Origin: Eubacteriales bacterium
GTDB taxonomy: Bacteria > Bacillota > Clostridia > Lachnospirales > Lachnospiraceae
DNA: 64,000 bases
Reading direction: 5' to 3'
Assembly (NCBI GenBank): GCA_030524175.1
Contig: JAUNHC010000001.1
Coordinates: 248,001 to 312,000 of the forward strand
Shown: positions 55,001-61,100 of the stretch, in pieces
Layout of the letters: every line of letters begins with the position of its first letter
Position numbering within the stretch: the first letter of the stretch is position 1
Made by a program: the position numbers and the translations under genes
The notes under the pieces: generated by a model
What the model saw: only the letters and a program-made list of their open reading frames with translations
Databases searched by the model: none
What the model was told of the DNA's origin: nothing

Positions 55001-55591
55001 AGCAACGTTCTTCCCTGTATCCGGCTCACATTCCGGCATGAAAGGATCTTCACCAAATTCGTCTGTATCAGCTGCAAATCTCTTAAGGTTTGCGATTGCA
55101 ACAGGCTCTTCCACCATACCCCGGCGGCAGGCTGTCTCACAAGGATGAGGGCATACGCGTCCGATGGCTCCCGGAAGAGGGATGTTCTCTCTGATCAGCT
55201 TGATGGCTTCTTCGTACTGTCCGTTTGCGATCAGGCCTACATAGCCCTGGCAGTCTGTGCCTGCAGGACATGCCAGCATACACGGAGGACGGCAGTCTCC
55301 CTTATGATTGGAAAGAAGAAGTTCAAGGTTGGTCTTTCTGGATTCGATAACACGGTCTGTCTTTGTGTTGACGATCATGTTAGGGGAAATCTGTGTGGCA
55401 CATGCTTTGCAGAGCTTAGGATTTCCTTCTACTTCAACGACACAAAGACCGCATGCGCCGTAGATTTCCGTTCTTTCATCGTAGCAAAGAGTAGGGATAA
55501 AAATATCGTTCTCTTTTGCAACTTCAAGAATTGTCTGTCCCGGAAGTCCGTAGACTTCTTTTCCGTCGATATTTAATCTGAATTTATTCAC
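52091..55591 (-). CDS. Large Fe-S/flavin subunit of NAD(P)H-ferredoxin complex (GltD-like + degenerate molybdopterin domain)
   Basis: 1166 residues, GTG start with AGGAGGTG upstream. Domains in order: 2Fe-2S ferredoxin (residues 1-80, CYDERTEIYGACGLC); GltD/NfnB-like NAD(P)H-FAD oxidoreductase (about 95-480: CRPPCMLACPAGTDCQGYV, AVIGGGPYGLSMAYFL, AIVGGGNTAMDACRTA); two 4Fe-4S clusters (about 615-680: CILCGLCVRACD, CISCGQCVSVCPTGA); then a formate-dehydrogenase/NuoG-like domain (CSYCSVGCSMHLE, LCGRGKFGFD). The loop that holds Sec or Cys in formate dehydrogenases reads LCFNNRVNGLEKVLG with no such residue, so formate oxidation is unlikely. With the NuoF and NuoE partners it resembles electron-bifurcating complexes coupling NADH, NADPH and ferredoxin (Sporomusa-type transhydrogenase); the exact reaction is inferred. 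Confidence 0.85.
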   Translation of the reverse strand: MNKFRLNIDGKEVYGLPGQTILEVAKENDIFIPTLCYDERTEIYGACGLCVVEVEGNPKLCKACATQISPNMIVNTKTDRVIESRKTNLELLLSNHKGDCRPPCMLACPAGTDCQGYVGLIANGQYEEAIKLIRENIPLPGAIGRVCPHPCETACRRGMVEEPVAIANLKRFAADTDEFGEDPFMPECEPDTGKNVAVIGGGPYGLSMAYFLRQQGHDVTIYEAMPKLGGMLRYGIPEYRLPKEVLDEEIALIERMGVTMVTNTKIGEDISFETIKRDFDAVCVGIGAWVSTGVRCKGEDAEGVIGGIDFLRKVVRNEPIDLGKNVAIVGGGNTAMDACRTAVRLGAENVYNVYRRTKDEMPADMVEIEEAEEEGVQFLNLTNPLEIISDEKGHCTQMVLQVMELGEPDASGRRAPVPVEGKTKTIEVDTVILAIGQKVNPAGMEGLELTRKGGIVYDKDTFMTAIPGVFAGGDCGNDKISIAVESIGDAKKGALVVDAYLRGEEIAYEPSYYVTKKDVTPATFEDRERMCRPAMDQLNAEERKDNFTEVVFGYDEEQAREEASRCLECGCKDYFECKLISYANMYDVKPDRFAGDINEVEYEDEHPFILRDPNKCILCGLCVRACDEVMGVGALGLVQRGFDTVVKPALEQPLASTGCISCGQCVSVCPTGALQENLTIEKSVPLDTEVTDTTCSYCSVGCSMHLETYGDMLIKAVPDKEGIVNKGLLCGRGKFGFDCAVMEDKLLEPMARKNGELTEVDYHEAFILAAKKAESLAAKYGKDAVAVSISDRYTNEEAYVIKKFADAIGAKTLCFNNRVNGLEKVLGVNASPNTIDELLSAEVIIAAGFIAKENQVIRLKLKEAAKNGAKVILVNPEGYEQDHMSFAYKTITTSNSLAFFKGVAKVLVDMGKGAALEGFDAFKASVDNAEVCDEIKAVAELYANAKKSMLVFQQNVVSVEAATLLADIAAVSGHIGKARDGILMLKAKNNSQGLVDMGVTAGAEAMEGVKALLMFGEDPDPTYLKDLVFLMVCDTHMTEAAKLADVVIPGTGFASTYGTYTNTERRLQVVEQAIDEDVVFNNWEVAAELAHVYEVEMPFDDVEDISDEMNDKLPVYRYAEMGEVYGGVLACKDVKLTAVEDAALVAPLKCTDHLMNMIDERLPHAE

Positions 55592-55606
55592 AGTCTACAC
55601 CTCCTA

Positions 55607-57361
55607 TTATACTCTCTTCACTGAGTCAAATTTACAAGATTCTTCACACTTGCCGCACTTGATACATACAGCCGGGTCAATCTTGTGCATCTTTTTCTTC
55701 TCGCCGCTGATGGCACCAACCGGACACTGTCTTGCACAGGCACCGCAGCCTTTACAGTTCTCAGTGATCTCATAGCTGATAAGAGCTTTACAGGATTTTG
55801 CTGTACATTTGTGATTGTAAATATGGTCTTCGTATTCATTGCGGAAATATTTAATGGTGGTTAGAACCGGATTGGGAGCTGTCTGGCCGAGAGCACACAT
55901 TGCACCATCTCTGATTTTTGCCGCAAGCTCTTCGAGAAGTTCTATATCGCCGTCTTTTCCTTCACCTTTTGTGATTCTTTCCAGAATCTCAAGCATTCTC
56001 TTTGTACCGATACGGCAATAATTACATTTACCACAGGATTCCTTCTTCGTGAAATCCAGGAAGAAACGTGCCATATCCACCATACAGGTGTTTTCATCCA
56101 TAACGATCATACCGCCGGATCCTACAATTGCACCTGTCCTGTTAATATCTTCATATGTAACAGGCGTATCAATAAGTTCCGCCGGGATACACCCACCTGA
56201 CGGACCGCCCATCTGGACTGCCTTAAATTCTTTGTCATCTTTGATACCGCCGCCAATGTTATATATAACATCTTTCAGCGTCATACCCATAGGTACCTCT
56301 ACAAGGCCGCCCTTCTTAATTTTTCCTGCAAGAGCAAATACTTTTGACCCTTTGGAACGTTCTGTTCCCATTTGTGCAAAAGCCTCACCACCATTTAACA
56401 TAATCCATGCAACATTTGCGTAGGTTTCTACGTTATTGATGTTGGTAGGAAGTTTCCAGTAGCCTTTTGCTGCCGGGAACGGAGGTTTCAGTCGAGGCAT
56501 ACCGCGTTCGCCTTCCAGAGAAGCGATAAGAGCTGTCTCCTCGCCGCACACGAATGCGCCGGCTCCAGCCTTAATACGAATGTCGAAATCAAAGCCTGTT
56601 CCGAACAGGTTCTTTCCTAAATACCCTTTTTCTCTGGCCTGTGCCATTGCGATCTCCAGCCGTGCGATCGCAAGAGGATACTCAGCACGGCAGTAAATGA
56701 TTCCCTCTGTAGCTCCGGCAGCAAAACCGCCGATGATCATACCTTCCAGCAGGGAATGAGGATCGCCTTCCAATACGGAACGGTCCATGAAAGCACCGGG
56801 ATCACCTTCATCTGCATTACAAACCATATATTTCTGCGGACCACTGTTAGACTTGATGGCATTCCATTTAAACCAGGTTGGGAAACCTGCGCCTCCACGT
56901 CCACAAAGTCCGGATACTTTAATTACTTCAATCACTTCATCCTGAGTCATGGAGGTGATCACCTTCTTGGCAGCTTCATATCCGCCAAGTGCCACATACT
57001 CCTCAATCTTCTCAGGATTGATCTTGCCGCAGTTACGCAGTACAATACGTTTCTGCTGGGTTAAAAATGCTTCGTCTTCCTGTGGGATAACATATTTCTC
57101 AACAGGCTTTCCGCCCATTAAATGCTCTTCCACGATCTCAGCAACCTTATCTGTGGTACATTTCACATATCTTGCGTCCAGTACGCCTTCGTCATTATAG
57201 ACATCTACGATTGGCTCCAGATAACAGGTACCGATACATCCGGTCTTGTCGATCACAACATTGCTCAAATTTTTCTCTGCAACGATTCTCTCGAATTCAT
57301 TAGAGGTTTTTTTTGCGCCGGTTGCGATACCGCAGCTGCCTTGTCCTACAACAACTTTCAT
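55607..57361 (-). CDS. NuoF/HydB-like NADH:FMN Fe-S subunit
   Basis: A 584-residue subunit. An N-terminal thioredoxin-like 2Fe-2S domain (GQGSCGIATGA, KTGCIGTCYLEP); NADH/FMN domain with GLCGRGGAGFPTWFKW near residue 150 and NADEGDPGAFMDR; SLBB-type region; the N3-cluster motif ESCGKCNYCRIGTKRM near 460; and a C-terminal pair of 4Fe-4S clusters (CKGCGACARQCPVGAI, CIKCGKCEESC). This is the layout of HydB-type subunits of bifurcating hydrogenases and transhydrogenases rather than respiratory NuoF, which lacks the ferredoxin tail. It takes electrons from NADH, and the FMN is the presumed bifurcating centre. GGAGG precedes the ATG; it lies 11 bp after the NuoE-like gene and 15 bp before the large subunit. 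Confidence 0.93.
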   Translation of the reverse strand: MKVVVGQGSCGIATGAKKTSNEFERIVAEKNLSNVVIDKTGCIGTCYLEPIVDVYNDEGVLDARYVKCTTDKVAEIVEEHLMGGKPVEKYVIPQEDEAFLTQQKRIVLRNCGKINPEKIEEYVALGGYEAAKKVITSMTQDEVIEVIKVSGLCGRGGAGFPTWFKWNAIKSNSGPQKYMVCNADEGDPGAFMDRSVLEGDPHSLLEGMIIGGFAAGATEGIIYCRAEYPLAIARLEIAMAQAREKGYLGKNLFGTGFDFDIRIKAGAGAFVCGEETALIASLEGERGMPRLKPPFPAAKGYWKLPTNINNVETYANVAWIMLNGGEAFAQMGTERSKGSKVFALAGKIKKGGLVEVPMGMTLKDVIYNIGGGIKDDKEFKAVQMGGPSGGCIPAELIDTPVTYEDINRTGAIVGSGGMIVMDENTCMVDMARFFLDFTKKESCGKCNYCRIGTKRMLEILERITKGEGKDGDIELLEELAAKIRDGAMCALGQTAPNPVLTTIKYFRNEYEDHIYNHKCTAKSCKALISYEITENCKGCGACARQCPVGAISGEKKKMHKIDPAVCIKCGKCEESCKFDSVKRV

Positions 57362-57372
57362 ATTATTACCTC

Positions 57373-57885
57373 CTATGCATTCTTTGCTTTGTATTCATCA
57401 AGAATCTTTCTGACAGATGCTTTCGTCAGGTTCCCGTAAGTCTCCTCACCGTCAACTGTCTTGATCATCATTACCGGTGCAAGAGAACAGCAGCCAAGAC
57501 AGGCTACATTGTTAAGGGTAAACAATCCATCCTCCGTTGTCTCTCCGTCTTTGATTCCCAGATGCTCAGTAACCGCTTCTTCAATCAGGTCAGAACCGTT
57601 TACATGACAGGCTGTGCCTTTACAAAGCATGATCAGATATTTACCGATGGGCTGTAAACGGAACTGCGCATAGAATGTAGCTACACCGTAAATTTTAGCA
57701 GGCATGATGCCGGTTTTCTCCGCCAGATAGTTAATGGCATCCAGAGAAAGATAACCGTAGATATCCTGTGTCTGCTGAAGAATGGTAATCAGGCTTCCTG
57801 GTACTTTCGCGTACTTCTCAAGTACAGGCGCCAATTCAGCGAAATCCGCGCTTCCGCCGTTTTGACATCCACACTTATTGCTCAT
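57373..57885 (-). CDS. NuoE/HydC-like 2Fe-2S subunit
   Basis: 170 residues: an N-terminal helical bundle (LAPVLEKYAKVPGSLITILQ) and a thioredoxin-like 2Fe-2S domain whose four ligands are visible in CKGTACHVNG and NVACLGCCSLAPVM. It is the small electron-transfer partner of the NuoF/HydB-like protein encoded next. AGGAGGG lies nine bases before the ATG at 57885. It is the first gene of the three-gene redox operon, behind a strong promoter. Confidence 0.94.
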   Translation of the reverse strand: MSNKCGCQNGGSADFAELAPVLEKYAKVPGSLITILQQTQDIYGYLSLDAINYLAEKTGIMPAKIYGVATFYAQFRLQPIGKYLIMLCKGTACHVNGSDLIEEAVTEHLGIKDGETTEDGLFTLNNVACLGCCSLAPVMMIKTVDGEETYGNLTKASVRKILDEYKAKNA

Positions 57886-57940
57886 ATGATTGTCCCTCCT
57901 ATAAAATTAATTCTTACTTAAATAAATATTCATCCTTAGA

Positions 57941-57968
57941 ATTATATCACAAACGGACAGACAATCAA
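57941..57968 (-). promoter_or_regulatory. Promoter of the redox-complex operon
   Basis: Minus-strand TTGATT (57963-57968), 16-bp spacer ending TTGTGA, consensus TATAAT (57941-57946). TTGTGA could be half a Rex-type redox site, but no matching second arm is present. Confidence 0.7.
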
Positions 57969-58137
57969 AGTGTTTATTTCGTGACTTTTCTCAAAATTTG
58001 TCAAAAAAAGGAGGCTTTACCTCTTCTGATTAAGTAATTAACTATATTGTCAAAAAAATACCAGGAAATTCCTTTTCTATTGTGCATTTTTCGTCTTCAA
58101 TTCCCTCAAATTTCGGAATTTCCCTGTATATTTCGCC

Positions 58138-58178
58138 AAAAAAAGCCGCCGCCGGAGTTTATTCCGACGGCAGCTTTT
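58138..58178 (-). terminator. Intrinsic terminator of the large surface-protein gene
   Basis: Minus-strand imperfect stem AAAAGCTGCCGtCGGA / TCCGgCGGCGGCTTTT followed by a T-run, 15 bp after the stop. Between it and the redox-operon promoter (57969-58137) nothing else is recognised. Confidence 0.85.
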
Positions 58179-58192
58179 ACAGCTGAAAAACA

Positions 58193-61100
58193 TTATTTTG
58201 TTTTTGCTGCCGCACCTTTAGAGTAGATGCCGTAAACATTCTTTCCGTTTACCTTTTTGTAGCCCCGCACCATATAATAATACTGGGTGCCCTTCTTTGC
58301 TTTTTTGTCCACATAAGTCAGTGTCTTGGAATTTGCAGTGAAAATTCTGCTCCAGGAACCATTCTTACCGGTCTTTCTGTATACCGCATATCCGGTTGCA
58401 CCGGAAAGCTTATTCCACTTAACCTGAATGCTTGTCCTGGATTTTCCTTGTGCCGTAACTTTCGGTGCAGGCAGCACTACCTTGACGGCTGCTGTCATCT
58501 TATCTGTGTACACACTCTTTACACTGTAATTTTTTGTTGTCCGGTATGCACGGACATGGTAGGTATATTGGGTTCCATATTTCACCTTTTTGTCTATAAA
58601 GCTTGCTGCCTTTGATGCTTTTATGGTTCCCACTGCCTTATAACCCTGGTTACTGTTTGTTTCTTTCCGCCAAACTTTGTAGGTGGTTGCTCCCTCTACT
58701 TTGTTCCAGGTAACCTTCACCTGATTGGTGTTTACAACCGCAGCCTTTGCCTTAGGTGTGGCAAGCTTTGGCGTTGCCACCTTCTTATCTGCAGATGCTT
58801 TTGACTGGATACCTTTGCCGCCTTCATCCCAGAAGGCTCTTACTGCATAATAATAAGTTGTACCAGGTTTCGCGGTTTTATCTACGTAAGAGGTGGTGTT
58901 CTTTCCAACAGTTTTCAGTGCCGTATATTTAGCCCCTGCCTGTGTTCCTTTTCGGTAAACCCTGTAACTTCCTGCATTCTCTATTGCTTTCCAGTTAATG
59001 GAGACAGTATAGAGAGTGTCAGCCTTTACGGTCACTTCCGGAACGGCAGCCTTGAAGGCATCTTCCGGGCTGGGAGTCGGTGTGGGTTCTGGACCCGGTG
59101 TTGGTGTCGGATCCGGAGTAGGACTTGGATCGGGAGTCGGTGTGGGGTCCGGTGTTGGCTGCGGTCCTGGTCCCGGATCCGGTACATATATTACCAGCCC
59201 ACTAATTGCTTCCCCAAGTCTTTTCAGTACCGCGTCAATGTCTTCCTGAACTGCTGCCGGATTTTCAAGGATACCTTTTGCACTTTCCAGTGCTGCCTGG
59301 AATTCACTCCATGATTCACGGGTATAGCCGATATCGGTTTTATCCTTGTTTGCCTCATACAGTTCCTTTAATTCCTCAGTGGATGTAGGCTTCGGAAGTT
59401 CTTCTGCTGTCTGCATCAGTTCTCCGAGTACCGCCTGGATTTCCTCAGAGGTTACCTGATCTGCACCTCTGTTCACAAGTGCTTCTGTTTCAGTCATGGC
59501 AGTCTCAAAAGCATTCCAACGTTCTTCGGAATATTTCTCTTTTACCTTGCCCTTAAGCGCATATGCTTCTGTCTTTAAGTTGAAAATCGCTTGCTCCACT
59601 TCTGTCAGATCACTGGCTGCGGGCTTCAGTCCCCGTATAGCCTCTTCCAGCTCTGCCAATGCAGTGTCGATCATATTCTGAGTCACATCACCTGCCTGAA
59701 GCATTATTTCTTCCTCGGAAACATTCTCTTCCTCTTCGGATGAGAAAATTTCTTCCGGAATGAATGCATCCTCATTCTCTACTGTCTCACTGTCCTGAGG
59801 ATCCTCTGCCATAAAAGCATCTTCCGGCATAACCGGTTCTTCTGGAGCAAAAGCATCCCCTGATGTAAACATGTCTGCAGGTGCTGGTTCCAGTGCTTCT
59901 GTCACAGCCGCAGCTTCACTGATTTCTGCTGCTGATGTCTCTGCACCATCTGTAAACATCAGAATTTCCTGACTTGCATCCCAATCTTCCCCAGTATCTT
60001 CTGATACCGGTTCTTCCTCTGCCGGGGTTTCTGTGTCTTCAATAACTGTATTCTCAGCCTGCAGTTCTGCAACGTCTTCATCCTCAGGTTCTGTCTGCTC
60101 ACCAAGAAGCTCAGCTGCTCTTGTTTTCTTTGCAGTGTAGTTGTTAAAGCTTTCTTCCGTATATAGTGTCTGAGTCTGTTCCGCATCTATAATTTCTGTT
60201 CCGAAATCATGGAGCTGTTTAAGTTCTCTGTAATCCAGCTCATTTTTCACAAGTCCGTTCACAGCATTTATGATCGCATCCATGGCTTGAGTCAACGCTT
60301 CCTGGTCCATACTGCCATTGTCCAGAAGTGCCTGTGCATCAGAAATAGCTGACTGCAGTACATCCCAGCTTTCCGGTGTGTAATTGTCATTGACAACAGC
60401 TTTAGCTATGGTAATTTGCTGAGCCAATTCCTCACGAAGTGCTCCGGCTTCTGTAATTCCGAAGGTCACTTCTAATGCTGCATCTTCATTGATATTCTGG
60501 AAAGTATATCTGTCTGCAGTTTCCACTGGCTGTCCGTTGACCATGACAGATACTACCTGATAACCGGCATCCGGCTTGAAGATAAGTGTCTTGTCTGCAC
60601 CGTCAAAGGCTGTTACTGCTCCTGTCTGGCTGACTGTGCCGTTCTCGCCTGATGTTACTGTGATCGTGCGTTTCTGTCGGTTTGTATAGTATGTTTCCTT
60701 CACAGAAATTGTGTTCGCTGCCCGTCTTGACGCATACGCATATTTTCCGCCCTGAGGTCCATAGCCTAAACCGGAAACAGTTCCGCAAGATAATCCGTTT
60801 ACAGTTAAAGTAAGGCTGTAGGTTCCGTCAGTATCCTTGTCAAAACCAAGCTCTAACTCATACTCCTTGCCTGCTTCCAGCTTGACAGGCTGATCCGGGA
60901 AATCTCCCCATCCCTGTCCCACAGAGGATTTATCATAGAACCAATGTCCGCCCCCTGCTGTTTCATATCCGATTCTGATATATCCTGCGGCAGAGCCGTC
61001 AGAAGTTCCGTCGGTCATCAAATCAAACAACACCTGGTCATCCAGATTTTCCACGCTGAATCTGGTATAGAAAGTTCCGCCTGTAAGTTCAGGCGCATTC

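Noticed and set aside
57941-57968. Rex redox-repressor operator in the redox-operon promoter
   Set aside because: Only one half-site (TTGTGA) is present, without a matching inverted arm.
59016-59249. Plus-strand Gly/Val-rich open frame
   Set aside because: It is the antisense of the Pro-Thr linker of the surface protein.
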